From Owenia fusiformis (taxonomy: Eukaryota > Annelida > Polychaeta > Sabellida > Oweniidae): a stretch of 64,000 nt of DNA. The position numbers were made by a program, and so were the translations under genes. This document shows positions 1-10,486 of this stretch, in pieces (positions within the stretch are counted from its first letter, which is position 1; every line of letters begins with the position of its first letter). Location: the NCBI GenBank assembly GCA_903813345.2, contig CAIIXF020000008.1:8895278-8959277 (forward strand). Direction: 5' to 3'. The notes beneath the pieces are model-generated. The model was not told the origin of the DNA. It did not search any database and worked only from the letters and a program-made list of their open reading frames with translations.

Positions 1-75
1 GCTTGATAAGTTATATAATGTACTAATCTTTTTTTTTTGTCTTGTAATTAAAGAAATATGAACTTTTCTCTGGCG

Positions 76-126
76 TTTTATGATAATAAATATGAACACA
101 GTGGAGTATTACTTATATGTAATGTA
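76..126 (+). repeat. Left arm of an inverted repeat flanking a CCDC88 exon
   Basis: This 51-base segment is complementary at about 43 of 51 positions, without gaps, to 611-661. The best runs are TTATGATAATAAAT and ACTTATATGTAATGTA. The pair brackets the exon at 279-424. Confidence 0.75.
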
Positions 127-278
127 ATTTTGCTCAATTATTGACAAATATGAGCCATTAAAATGACATCCGGATTAATGTATGATTTCCTGAATAGGAC
201 ATCAGAATGTGTTTTGCTATACATACATTGTACTCATTGAAGAAGCATCTTTAATACAATGTATCTTCTATCTTACAG

Positions 279-424
279 GCTTTAGTGAACCTGAACACCA
301 AGCTAGAGGATGACAACCGTGCATTAATCATGCAGGTCCAGGCTCTGCTCAACCAGAACCAGGAGTTGCTCTTGCAGACCCTTGAGTCCAAGGATCAGTT
401 CCATGAGGAAGAAATAGTTCTCAG
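279..424 (+). CDS. CCDC88C: CCDC88 exon: end of the coiled coil
   Basis: Acceptor TCTTACAG and donor AG|GTATGA bound a 146-nt exon read from its first base, starting ALVNLNTKLEDDNRAL and containing NQNQELLLQTLESKDQFHEE. This heptad-like Leu/Glu/Gln-rich text is close to the corresponding vertebrate Daple/Girdin segment. The exon ends in phase 2 and joins the next exon to give Arg-Asp-Lys. It sits between two 51-bp inverted repeats (76-126 and 611-661). Skipping it would shift the frame. Confidence 0.9.
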
Positions 425-3400
425 GTATGACTGAGTATGATAGTATGAAAGGCGACATTTGAAGGATTTCTGTTGTTTTTGTTAGAATAGCACTTCTGGA
501 AATAAAAGTTTTATTCTGATAGATATCCTGATAGATGTCGAGGCTAATCGTCATTAATTGAATCACTTATTGAATTAATTTTGGAATCTTTTGACGTGGA
601 CACTAAGCTGTACATTACATATAAGTGATACTGCATTGCATTAAAATTTATTATCATAAGACACCAGAGGAAAAGTTCCTATTTCAAATATGTAAAGATA
701 TTGTTTTATGTTACAGAGACAAGCTTTCTGACCTGAAGAGACAGAAAGAGAAACTTGAAGAGAAGATCATGGACTCTTACAAGAACATCACATCCCCCAA
801 GAAAAACAGAAGCTTTGGTTCAAATCTTGTCAGGAAAGCTAGAGGCTTCATAACAAAGGTTTGTTTATTAAAATAAACTGATATTAAAACTTTTACCCTA
901 TCTACTGATTTTACAAGGCAGATTTTTGGACCTTGAAACGTTTTAATCCAGCATCCCGTCTTTGTCGGCATGAATATGAATCTGTCACATTTAGAAACTA
1001 ACTTAGTTATCATTAGCGAAACTAACTGTATGCATGCATGTAGTGAAGTAGACAATGATGGGACAATTTCTTCAAGATAATTTCATAGTTTCAAACTCCT
1101 GAAGTACTAGGCCATAGGAGAACCCTCCTAAATGACACCATTTAAGAAACCAAATCCCCACAGAGGTAGATAGAACTGTCATCTAAAAATGACAACCTCA
1201 CAATTCTAAAACCAAAAAACCCAAACAAGTTAGATGACTACCATAAATAGAATTCCAAATACAGTGTACTTCCAATCCATCGTGAAATGTTTGACTTGAA
1301 AATTTTGCTACCTCATTTTTGAAAGCAGCAGTACTTGGAGATTCCAGCATATGATTCCTCAGGCGTATGTATTGTTGTATCAACATGTGTTGTCTCTACA
1401 TGTATTGTGTATTGTTCCTGTATCCCACCTTTTTGTAACATGTACCCTACATACTACAAATGCTTTAGGGATATTGTCCAGGGGCCGTGAATTCGTACGA
1501 TCCCCAATCCAATCCAGATAAATTTTATCTTCTGGGATAAATCTTGGATTACTAATCTGGATTATGATTTGGTGAATTCGTACGATCCAAGGATTATTAG
1601 GGGGAATCCCCAAGATTTATCCAATTTGCATTGGAATACGGATAAAATTTATCCAAAAAGTAATCCACCTCAAGAGGTGGATTGAGATTTATCCTGAGAT
1701 TAATCCGAGGATCGTATGAATTCACCGATTTTTGGATAAATTCTTGGATTAATCCCACAATGCATCATTACCATGACGAAATTTATCCGGATCGGATCGC
1801 GGATCGTACGAATTCACCGGCCCAGATATCAATTGTGGGAGAACAAAGTTATTTCAACAGAGGGAAGGATTATGTAACTTTGTAAGTGTAAAATTTCAGA
1901 TTTTGGCTTGGGGAATGTATGTTAACAAACGAGCAGAGAGAGTGGAATTAATTATGATGAGTAAACCTCTGTTCTCCCCAACAACATGTATTCATGTTTG
2001 GACAATATCCCATACTAGTATTTCAGAAAATCATACATCATTTCAATTCAAGAAAAGTGATTTTAATTGTTTCATTCATTCATCTTCAATATTTGACTTT
2101 GATAGATGATTTCTATTATCAGAGACACTTGGCTTTATACAAAAAATATGTACATTCAGTTTTTCGTTACATGTACATTATACTGTACATGTAAACGTTC
2201 TTTGAGGCCGATTTTGTTTATATGGAGATTATAGTTCGAAATTTGTGTTTGCTGATGTAGGGTATCAAAAAACATAGACTGATCTGCTTTTAGTTTATCC
2301 ACTTATTTTAAGTGCTTTCAATATCCAATATTTCTAGAGATGTATATTTCTGTTATGTTAAGATATGATCAAATAAATATCAATTCTTCATAGATTTAGT
2401 CTCAGATCTTTATGCTTATAGATTCCCAAATGTGCATCATATTTAAGATTTGTGTATTAAAATTGTATGTAATTCCATTTGATCGATTGTAAAATACATG
2501 ATATTGCAATTGCTTTTTGTTCACATGTAAATGTGTCCATGTATGCTTAAATTGTAATTCAAAAAGTATAAAACCAGTGATGCTTTAATTGTGTGATTTA
2601 TTTATTGTTCATAGAATCTTTTTGAGAAATAAAAAGAAGCCTATTACTTGAATAATACTCTTACATCTATTATTAGATATTACTCTTGAATAGACCGAGT
2701 TTCACATCAATTTCAAAATCAATATTATATTTCAAGAACAGCCACGGATTTTCATTGTCCACAAACTCAAAATATACTGAGCTGTTAACATACAGCATAT
2801 TTTGACTGCTACAATACGTGCCTGGGGAAATGTTACGGCACATGGCCACCAGAGCAAATGTGACTGATGCATTATGTATAACTTAGTACCAAGGAGACAA
2901 AAAAAGAATAAGTGACAATTCAGATGGATCATATAAGGATAAAATCAAACAAAAGAAAAGGTTAGACACATGTATGCTTATGAATTCTTGTGTTTTTTTG
3001 TAGCGCCGTAGAGACAGAAAGTCCAATTTAGGTCTCAATGGCAGCATTGACAACCTACACCACATTTCTGATAGTTCTTCTATGGGGTCTGCAGGGGACA
3101 CTTATGATGGCGGATTCAACAGGAGAAAACAAGGTGAGGATATTGATATATAGATGTTTTAGATCAAATAATTTTCTCAGTCAAATGGGTAAAAATTAAG
3201 TGAATGCTCCATTGTTTTGAATCTGTGTGTCATTTATATGAACCCAACTTGTATATCAGGATGTCAATGCCAATAATCACCATGTCTTTTAATCATGGTT
3301 GATGCATAGTGCTTTTCAAGATGGTATAAATAGCATTGAACTTTGCTATGTGGCATGAGCTCTCATATAGAAGAGTGATGGGGTAGAAATGGTGGCTTAT

Positions 3401-6400
3401 CCATTTGGACAGTCACATGTCAATGTCCCCACTTAGTTGTATTTACAGCCAAACAAACAAATATCAAAACAAGCAAACTCCACAACAAACACCCACTCTA
3501 TTTTATTCCAGAACGTGAAGACAGAGAAAACAGACGTCAGAGTTCTTCTGAATTGATTGATTCTCCTAAACTCGCACGTCAAAGTCGCAAACTTGCTGCA
3601 TCAACTACAGCACTAAATGTAATCCAACGCAGCATGGGAGAGGAGACTTTCAGTCTTAGAGGTAAGAGCTGTCACCTTTATGTTATGATATAATTTCTTG
3701 ATAGTTTCTGATTTTTCTTGGTGTTTTGCAAATGTAATTTTAACCAGTATTTAGAACCTACTCTAGTTTATTCTTTTGGATGGTTGTTTCTTTGATGTTT
3801 GGATTCTTCCATGCTTTGAATCCACAAGCTTTGTTGCTGTACTAGTGTTGCTGTTGCTGTTGTGTACTAGTGTATCATTGTCACCACCAGAAGTGATGAC
3901 ATATTGTTATAGTATGTGACCCAAAAGAAGCTTTACGATTATTCAAATTCAACAATCTCTTTTCGTAAACTGTGAACTTACTTTTGGACCAGCCTGTATT
4001 GAAACACCTTGAGTTTTAGTAGCCTTTTTGGCCCATGACAGGTTTTATTGTATTTTGTCTCCAATTTCTTATGGTTGTGGCACCCTGTATGTTCTAGAGA
4101 TCTACAATAAATGTGACATCAGGATCTGTAAGGTCTACAACATAGGTAACCCTTAATTGAACATTAAAGTTACTGTTCATTTGCAGAATGTTCCATTGCT
4201 TATAGAATTGTTCCAGTTATAGTTATAATTAATCAAGGCATATTCATATTGAGAAATCTCATTATTTGATCAAAATAATTGAATCTGGGGTATTTTTACC
4301 AACCCCCTCCCTCTTACCCATGGTAGTAGTTATGCTACACCTTCTCCATGTATCAGTGTGTATAGATGGAATGTAATGAGTATCATAATGCATCGAATAT
4401 ATTATGATTAGAAGTTATAATAGTTCATAGATTTCCAGTATGAATATGCCACATCTACTATATAGCTTTTATCCATGCCTGAGTAATATACAGGGTGTCC
4501 TCAAAGTCTCTTTACACTTAACAAAGACTTTTTATCGTAATTGTAGAGACTTTATGGACACCTTGTAGTACACAGTGTATGACACGACAAGGCTGTTCTA
4601 CTTCAACCATAGCTCCATTAACCATAGCTTCATGTTCCTCATTCAGAAATTACATGATTGATACCATGTAATCTATTTACACTAGTGGAACAAAACATTC
4701 ATTGGGGTTCTCTTTAAATATCTTAAATGTTTAGCATGTGAATTTATTTGAATTTAAATGAATTTATGGAGTGGGGTTTACCACGTAATAGAATATCAAG
4801 TCAACTGGTCCAAATGTAATACTACTTAGTACTATCATGTAATTAACTCCTGAAGGCCAGGCACGAGTCTCTCAGGATTATAACATTTGTATGCTGTTTG
4901 CAATTTGCATGGTGAATACAAGTTATCAAGGCAGCAATTTTTAGCAAATGTCAGTATAAATTACCACAAAATTCAGTAAAATTTGTTTATCCAGAGACAG
5001 GGTCTCTCAAAACTAAAGGCCAACTGGTCGGACTCAAAAACAATCAAATATATTAACAGAATTTATTCATTTAGTAATATTTCAATACAAAGTGCAGAGT
5101 ATTGCCTGAAATTTTAAAGATGTAAAGTATTAGTTGTTTTTATCATTTTTTTATTTTTTCCAGCTGCTAAATCTTCGGAAGATCTAACATTTGACTCTCC
5201 CCGCTCTAACAAGCTCACCCCCAGGACATCTCGCAGTGATGTCACAGGGTTCACATTGTCCAGTACCCCAAGAGGAGCCATGACATCACGTAGTGAGGGT
5301 CACCATGGTGATGTAGACTCCCTGTCGTCAAGCAACACATCACAACAACTGGACTACTCAGGAAGAAGTGTAGGGAGGGGCAACACTCCAGGGTCAAATC
5401 AAAAACCGACCCCAGATTTATTGAAACGAGAAAAAGGTAAGACTCAAATTGTAATAAATTGAAATAATAAATTGATAAAATTGAAATAATTGAAAAAATT
5501 CTTGCGTTTATCACATTGTTGTGTTAGTATTTCAAAGTATTGTGTCACTTTTAGAGATCACAGGAAATTATATCGTTAAAATAATTGGAACTCAGCCAAA
5601 CAAAAAAGTTTTAATTATGTTTATGTAGTATGTATAATTTATCTTTCTACTGCCATTTTCTAGTTCAGTTAATCTACTCTGCTCATTTCTGATTACACCC
5701 AAGGGCTGTAAAACAAACTCCATTGAGTTGTATTGTAGATGATTAAAACAGAATAAATTACCAAACTTACTTCCAACCTAGATATTCTATCTTGAGCATG
5801 CATCTACTAGGAGAACATATTGCATACAAATATATATGGATTAATCATGCCTTAACTTTTTAACTGTTGCAACAACAATTTGGAGCCATTGTCAAGTTTT
5901 TCCATTGACCATCTGGATTAATAGCAACTTAATTTTGGAATCCGAGGCAATAACCATTTGGACTGATTAAGCAACTTGATTTTGTCATTGGCTGCATTAG
6001 CCATTTAGAATAATAGTGACTTAACTGAGCCATAACGATGACCAGGTGGAATAATACTAACTTATATTTGTCAACTGAGGCAATGGCCAGTTTGAATAAT
6101 AGTGAACTTATATTGTCAGCAGATGTGATGGATGATTTGAATAGCAGTAATGTTACATCGTCACCTGAGTCAACATCTGTTAAACAGTTTTTAATTGCAT
6201 ATGTGGCATTGTCAGTGGTTGTTATAGTGTTTGGATTAACTGGAAACATTCTCTCACTGATTGTGCTTTCAAAAGATCGATCTGCCAGCACTCGTGTATT
6301 TCTTTTGAAAACATTGGCAATTACTGATTCTGTATTTATGATGTTCGCTTTTACAGATGTTACATCGATCATGCTAGACTTTTTGAATATTGATATCCAC

Positions 6401-9400
6401 TTAACAGGTGGGACTTTGTTTAGAGCAACAATCTCAACTGTTTCTACACTAACAACATGGATGGTTGTCTTGGTAACAGTTGACCGATATATTCACATTA
6501 CTAAGCCTCTACAAGCTCTATCAATCGCCACTTTGACACGGATGCGTGCATCTGTCGCATTTTGTGTAGTTGTAGCCATTATTTACAACATTCCAAGATT
6601 TTTTGAGAAGGACATTTTTGGACCATATTATTTTTTTATTTATTTGTTAATTTTGAATACAATATTTAGATATGGTGGACCTTTGATTACAGTTTCTATC
6701 CTCAATGTTAAACTATATCGTTCAGTGGGACAGTCAAGTAGTCTTCCTCAAAGAGAAAGCCAACAATCTTCAGAGGAAAGAAATTACACAATGACAGTGA
6801 TATCAATTGTGTCTGTATTTCTTATGTCCTCTGTCATCAATTTACTCTGGATGGTAATATTTCCACTGTGGAATTATGGCATCGTTGCATCAGTCACTAT
6901 AGTGATAATTACAAAGCATACCGCAGACTTTTCCCTCCTGGTAAACTCAGCCTGCAACATCATCTTTTACTTCCTGTTTGGACAAACTTTTAGGAACCAA
7001 TTGAAGGAACTTGTTTGTTGTAAGTGAAGGTAGCATGTGCGAATTTGACTGCCAGCTGATGGTTTAATGTACCTTTTTATGGTATGGTTTTATGGCAGGT
7101 TCTATTCATATATAAATGAGTTGACCATAAAATAGTAGGTCAATCCATTAGCTGTCAGTTGGCAGTTGAATTTGTGAATTCTACCTTAATATATGGTTTT
7201 TAAACAAAATTCAATATCAAGGTACCATACGTATTGTATTATATATTTAGGAATGATTAAAACAACAAGTGGATAATTGAATTTATTGCAATTGCATTTC
7301 CTACTTTTCCTCTAGGTTTCCCACGTCATAACAGTCAGAGCAGCGAAGACAACATTCCAACTCGTGATATTGGTCCAGGTATCAGCCAATCACATTCCAG
7401 GGATTCCTCCATTGACTCATCAACCAATAAGATGAACTATAGTCAACATACGCCCCAGAAAACAACAATAAATAATCGTAGCCATGAGTTCTCCCCTGGC
7501 AGTGAGGTGATAGATCTACTCACATTTCTCAATGAGACTGATCGGGAACCAGATGAGCGGGTAAGCAAACATTGGCATATGAGCTTGTCTCATCAAAGGA
7601 CTTTCTCATGTGTAATGAAAATTCAGTGATAGTTTGCATAACATGTTCTGTGAGGTCTACCTTACAATGGTGGACCAGGAACAGGTTTTCCTCTTCTGCA
7701 ATGTTCCCTTGTAACTGTTCGATCCCTGGTTCAGGCAAAACTATATTGCTTGTTATCAAATGAGAACTTCTGTCATGTCTATATATTCCAGTACATGGAA
7801 TGAACTTTACTTAATCTCTGTATGATCCCATAAAGGAAAAATAACCAGAGGCTCAATATGTGCACCCCCACCCCATGTATTACATTGTATTACGCTTCAA
7901 CACTTATAGCATGAATGTCACTTTTATTTGTTTGCCTCATGATACCAAACTGTCATTGATTTATTCATTTACCTATATTTTTAATTTATTTTTCATTTTC
8001 TTAGTTTTTACTTCTTCCATTTATATTTTGTTGCTTATATTCCAACACTTCCTCTTCCCTTATTGACGCACCAAGATCGAAATGTTTTTGTTGTGCTATA
8101 TGTGTCCCAGTTAAAAATGGAGGAATTAGCAGAATCAAATTGATTCTATGTGGCTATCTAATTATAAGCTCATATTTAGAATATTGAACTCCTCAAAGGA
8201 GATAGTAATCTGAAAGGGTAATGAAATGTAGCAAGTTTGTTTTTTGTTTAATTAAATTTGTTTAATTGAGTTTTGTTTTGGAACATCCTGGGATAAGAAA
8301 AAATTATTTCAGCACTATTTACCTGGAAAAAATACAGTTTCAATTATGTTTGCACCAACTCCTTCTGAAAATGATAAGGAATAGTCTAGAATGGAAGATA
8401 TAGGAGGGAACTCCTTATTCATGAGTGTGACAGACATTGTTAACATTTTGCATTATTCTCCATGTTAACACCTTCTGTATTGTGTATTACAACATCCAGG
8501 TGTTACAACCAGCCAGACGCAAGATTGTAAGTTAACTTATGATCAGGATAGATCTTGATTTGATTTGGTTTGATTTGATTTATTTTTGGTGAGACAATCA
8601 ATCCAATTAACCTTGTTCTGATTTTTTTTCATTTGATTACAGGTGTGGTTTATATGATGGGTTGTTTTCCAATCTTACATTTGTGTTCACATTTGAATTT
8701 CATGGTGAACTTTGTGTGACAAGACATGGGCAAGTGTAACTGCTGCATGGTGTTAATTTCACAATAACTGTATAGCGCTGCCCTCTATATTAACTAAAAT
8801 GACACAGATAAAATTACAATGTACATCATATACTAATGAAATATAACTAAAAAAAACAATGTAAACTTACATGTATTCAGCTATTCATATTTAGTAGAAG
8901 AAGCAAATAACAGTGACACTGCACTAACTTGTCCTTGATTTTCATGATAGATGCGTCATCATAGCATTTCTTTATCATGCACGATTTCCTCACAGACTGA
9001 TTGTTAGGATGGATTTCACTTTATTTAATTCATGTACTTCAGATGTGATATTGTGTATTAAATATGTTAATACAGTATTCCTGTGCAGTTTGACTTTTGT
9101 GCTATATTGTAATTGTCTGTATTCATCCATTGACCTTCCAGTCCAAAGATAAGGCATTTTAGGTCAAAATTACTGGGAAAACTGAGGATTAATCTTGCAT
9201 GGGGTTGTGAAAGGTCAGGTTGAATCTTATATGATTTGTGTGAACAAGCCACTTTTTCTCAAGAATAATAAGTTTCTTGTGTGTTTTGTCAATATGATTC
9301 CTTCACTTTGAATACTGTTAGTGTGATCTATTGTACAACGTTCTTGTTGTGAAGATTTTAATGTGAAAGTACATTTAAGCTTTTTTGCTATATTGTGCCA

Positions 9401-10486
9401 TATCTCTCTTATATTGTTATGCTATATTATGTTTTACAGAAGAAGTTCCTGGACACAAAGAGTAAGAGCTCGATGAATCTGTCCCTCAGCTCATCCCTTG
9501 GCACTACCCCTGTCTCCACCTACAACAAGGGCCCTGCCACCAGGAATATCTATGATGGACCTAGGGGATATGAGAGCCTTCCTCGTAAAACACGTCGTGC
9601 TCCACCTATTCCAGTACAACGATCTACAACTGTGAGTGAATTCAACCACCCACCACATGTCTCAAGAGTGATTCAGCCAGCTAAGTCAGATATGGACATC
9701 TCAAAGATCTCACACGTGTCTGAATTAAGCATGCATCCACACAACAATAACAGCAACAATAACTCACACAGGCAGGGCAGTCCCCAGGGGGCAGCACTGT
9801 CTCTCTCAAGCAGAAATATATCGCCAATATTGAACAATACTCGAGACCTGAAAACATCCACTCCTAAGGTTAATAATGGATCTCCAAACTATACCGTGCG
9901 ATCCTGGGCTGATCGTCAGAGAGAGCAAGGTATTATGGAGGCCCCAGAAAGTCCAGCTCGACCTGTGCGAGACTCTGTTAATGAGTACAATAGGAGATCA
10001 AGTGTAGAGGATGTAGGGGTCTCACCTCGTCTACGTTCTCAGCATAGTATAGACTCGGCCACTGATACCTCTTTACGCAATGGAGGCTCCCCTGTGCAGT
10101 ATACAAGGAGTCCTCGAAAAGAGACCCCTTCTGTTGAACGGGAAAGGTCAAACAGATTGAACAATGAACCTGAGGTGGATCAGCAGTTTAGCACAAGTGT
10201 TAGTAAACTGACTAAGAACTTTGAGGATAGTGTCCAAAAGTCACAAAGTAGTCCCGTTCCCCCACCTAGACGCCTGCGTGATGGTAGGTCCCCTGCCCGC
10301 ACCTTAGAGCACACTCCAAATACAACCCCCAGAGACACTACTAACCCATCCACCACACACATATCACGGAAAGATGACACACCAAGAAGCCGGAGTGGGC
10401 GATCATCAACTCCGCCACGTCCAAATATGGACCAGAAAGACCCAAGCAAGCCAAATTCAGTGTGGTATGAATATGGTTGCGTGTAG
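279..10486 (+). CDS. CCDC88C: CCDC88 family (Daple-like) gene, 3' part, seven exons joined
   Basis: Join 279-424, 717-858, 3004-3133, 3512-3661, 5164-5436, 7316-7560, 9440-10486; every junction has AG/GT sites and compatible phase. Family members have an N-terminal HOOK domain, a long coiled coil and a C-terminal tail that binds Galphai (GBA motif) and, in Daple, Dishevelled through a PDZ ligand. They link Frizzled/Wnt and G-protein signalling at cell cortex and centrosome. Only the end of the coiled coil and the tail are visible; the 5' part lies before the window. The tail is rich in Ser/Pro/Arg/Asn and looks disordered. The last residues, WYEYGCV, match the Daple type rather than Girdin, and the GBA motif lies in the sixth exon. 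Protostomes probably have one CCDC88 gene, so the C suffix reflects the shared PDZ ligand, not proven orthology. An intron hosts a GPCR gene. Confidence 0.9.
611..661 (-). repeat. Right arm of the inverted repeat flanking a CCDC88 exon
   Basis: Reverse-complement partner of 76-126. The arms are separated by 484 bases that contain one whole exon and both of its splice sites. Confidence 0.75.
717..858 (+). CDS. CCDC88C: CCDC88 exon: basic segment after the coiled coil
   Basis: Acceptor TTACAG, donor AAG|GTTTGT, 142 nt. It encodes RDKLSDLKRQKEKLEEKIMD followed by a Lys/Arg-rich stretch ending in ARGFITK. The KLEEKIMD block is a family hallmark at the end of the coiled coil. The following basic patch corresponds to the membrane-phosphoinositide-binding region in vertebrate members (family knowledge). 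Confidence 0.9.
859..3003 (+). other. CCDC88 intron with one foldback element
   Basis: A 2.1-kb intron. The only structure seen is the inverted-repeat element at 1482-1823; the rest is AT-rich with no supported coding sequence. Confidence 0.75.
1482..1823. mobile_element. MITE-like foldback element with four copies of a 17-bp motif
   Basis: The motif GTGAATTCGTACGATCC occurs at 1487-1503 and 1572-1588 and in inverted orientation at 1709-1725 (one mismatch) and 1801-1817. The outer copies extend into GGGCCG and CGGCCC ends, giving terminal inverted repeats of about 22 bp. The centre is a perfect hairpin, TAATCCACCTC against its complement, around 1672. AG flanks both ends (1480-1481 and 1824-1825), a weak candidate target duplication. 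No coding capacity. Superfamily not assigned. Confidence 0.7.
3004..3133 (+). CDS. CCDC88C: CCDC88 exon: Ser-rich tail segment
   Basis: Acceptor TTTTTTTGTAG and donor CAAG|GTGAGG bound 130 nt read in phase 0, starting RRRDRKSNLGLNGSIDNLHH and ending in NRRKQ. The frame is open throughout and the exon joins its neighbours in phase, though the text is only weakly conserved tail sequence. Confidence 0.8.
3512..3661 (+). CDS. CCDC88C: CCDC88 exon: Arg/Ser-rich tail segment
   Basis: Acceptor TTTATTCCAG, donor AGAG|GTAAGA, 150 nt. It contains SSSELIDSPKLARQSRKLAA and then STTALNVIQRSMGEETFSLR. Entry and exit phases match the flanking exons. Confidence 0.82.
3662..5163 (+). other. CCDC88 intron
   Basis: A 1.5-kb intron containing the 75-bp TA-flanked element at 4491-4565 and a short GTTGCT run near 3830-3860. 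No other supported feature. Confidence 0.7.
4491..4565. mobile_element. Tiny mariner-type MITE with TA target duplication
   Basis: Ends CAGGGTGTCC and GGACACCTTG, with inner AAAGTCTCT and AGAGACTTT also complementary. TA lies directly outside both ends (4489-4490 and 4566-4567), as expected for Tc1/mariner insertions. Only 75 bp long, so it cannot encode a transposase. Confidence 0.7.
5164..5436 (+). CDS. CCDC88C: CCDC88 exon: Ser/Thr-rich tail before the GPCR-bearing intron
   Basis: Acceptor TTTTTTCCAG, donor AAAG|GTAAGA, 273 nt, phase 1 at both ends. It begins AAKSSEDLTFDSPRSNKLTP and ends DLLKREKG. Low-complexity Ser/Gly text is typical of the disordered tail and offers many phosphorylation-type sites. 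The intron that follows (5437-7315) contains the nested receptor gene. Confidence 0.85.
5880..6175 (+). repeat. Degenerate 40-47-bp tandem repeat spanning the GPCR 5' leader and N terminus
   Basis: Units with the pattern GGCAATRRCCA..TTGRATAATAG..ACTTATATTGTCA recur from about 5880 through 6175. Within the reading frame the unit is 45 bp, giving 15-residue steps. Upstream copies continue into sequence that the frame does not cover. Confidence 0.65.
6038..7027 (+). CDS. Intronless rhodopsin-family GPCR (FMRFamide-receptor-like) nested in a CCDC88 intron
   Basis: 329 residues with seven hydrophobic segments. Family marks: GN at residues 69-70 (TM1), LAITD at 93-97 (TM2 Asp), VDRY at 148-151 (end of TM3), NIPRFFE at 184-190 (seen in FMRFamide/myosuppressin-type receptors), Pro215 in TM5, NIIFY at 307-311 (TM7) and a C-terminal CysCys that could be palmitoylated. 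Unusual losses: Gly instead of Cys at the TM3 disulfide position, a very short second extracellular loop with no Cys, no Trp in TM4, no TM6 Pro, and Ile for Pro in the NPxxY-type motif. The N terminus is a three-fold 15-residue repeat with N-glycosylation sequons at 5, 20 and 35. The ATG is the first after an in-frame TGA at 6026. It could be a divergent peptide receptor or one losing function; the ligand is unknown. Confidence 0.82.
   Translation: MTRWNNTNLYLSTEAMASLNNSELILSADVMDDLNSSNVTSSPESTSVKQFLIAYVALSVVVIVFGLTGNILSLIVLSKDRSASTRVFLLKTLAITDSVFMMFAFTDVTSIMLDFLNIDIHLTGGTLFRATISTVSTLTTWMVVLVTVDRYIHITKPLQALSIATLTRMRASVAFCVVVAIIYNIPRFFEKDIFGPYYFFIYLLILNTIFRYGGPLITVSILNVKLYRSVGQSSSLPQRESQQSSEERNYTMTVISIVSVFLMSSVINLLWMVIFPLWNYGIVASVTIVIITKHTADFSLLVNSACNIIFYFLFGQTFRNQLKELVCCK
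7036..7182. repeat. Imperfect hairpin just after the GPCR stop
   Basis: The text GCGAATTTGACTGCCAGCTG downstream of the stop is mirrored, with mismatches, by CAGTTGGCAGTTGAATTTG near 7155-7173. TTTTATGGT and ACCATAAAA lie inside. Either a small MITE or a 3'UTR stem-loop. Confidence 0.5.
7316..7560 (+). CDS. CCDC88C: CCDC88 exon carrying the GBA motif
   Basis: Acceptor TTTTCCTCTAG, donor CGG|GTAAGC, 245 nt. Bases 7492-7542 encode SPGSEVIDLLTFLNETD, which matches the Galpha-binding-and-activating motif of GIV/Daple, including the Phe in the -FL- pair known to be essential in human GIV. In the family this motif binds the switch II region of Galphai and promotes nucleotide exchange without a receptor. 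The rest of the exon is Ser/Gln-rich linker. Confidence 0.88.
7561..9439 (+). other. Last CCDC88 intron
   Basis: A 1.9-kb AT-rich intron with a GATTTGATTT-type low-complexity run near 8560-8590. Nothing else supported. Confidence 0.65.
9440..10486 (+). CDS. CCDC88C: CCDC88 terminal exon with PDZ-binding C terminus
   Basis: The acceptor GTTTTACAG is followed in phase 0 by KKFLDTKSKSSMNLSLSSSL. The 1,047-nt exon ends at a TAG (10484-10486) after NSVWYEYGCV. The final Gly-Cys-Val is the class of PDZ ligand by which Daple binds Dishevelled. The exon encodes about 348 residues of Ser/Pro/Arg/Asn-rich tail with proline-rich patches such as RRAPPIPVQR and PVPPPRRLRD, plausible SH3 ligands. The frame stays open a further 45 nt upstream of the acceptor, but that text is intronic. 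Confidence 0.92.
   Translation, partial: KKFLDTKSKSSMNLSLSSSLGTTPVSTYNKGPATRNIYDGPRGYESLPRKTRRAPPIPVQRSTTVSEFNHPPHVSRVIQPAKSDMDISKISHVSELSMHPHNNNSNNNSHRQGSPQGAALSLSSRNISPILNNTRDLKTSTPKVNNGSPNYTVRSWADRQREQGIMEAPESPARPVRDSVNEYNRRSSVEDVGVSPRLRSQHSIDSATDTSLRNGGSPVQYTRSPRKETPSVERERSNRLNNEPEVDQQFSTSVSKLTKNFEDSVQKSQSSPVPPPRRLRDGRSPARTLEHTPNTTPRDTTNPSTTHISRKDDTPRSRSGRSSTPPRPNMDQKDPSKPNSVWYEYGCV

Noticed and set aside
5929-6372. 147-residue minus-strand frame
   Set aside because: Antisense to the GPCR start, with no family features.
7700-7740. GTTCGATCCCTGG, resembling a tRNA B box
   Set aside because: No matching A box, cloverleaf or SINE body could be found around it.
9395-9439. In-frame ATG upstream of the last CCDC88 exon
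   Set aside because: The open text lies before a good acceptor and reads as T-rich intron; the exon joins the previous one in phase at 9440.
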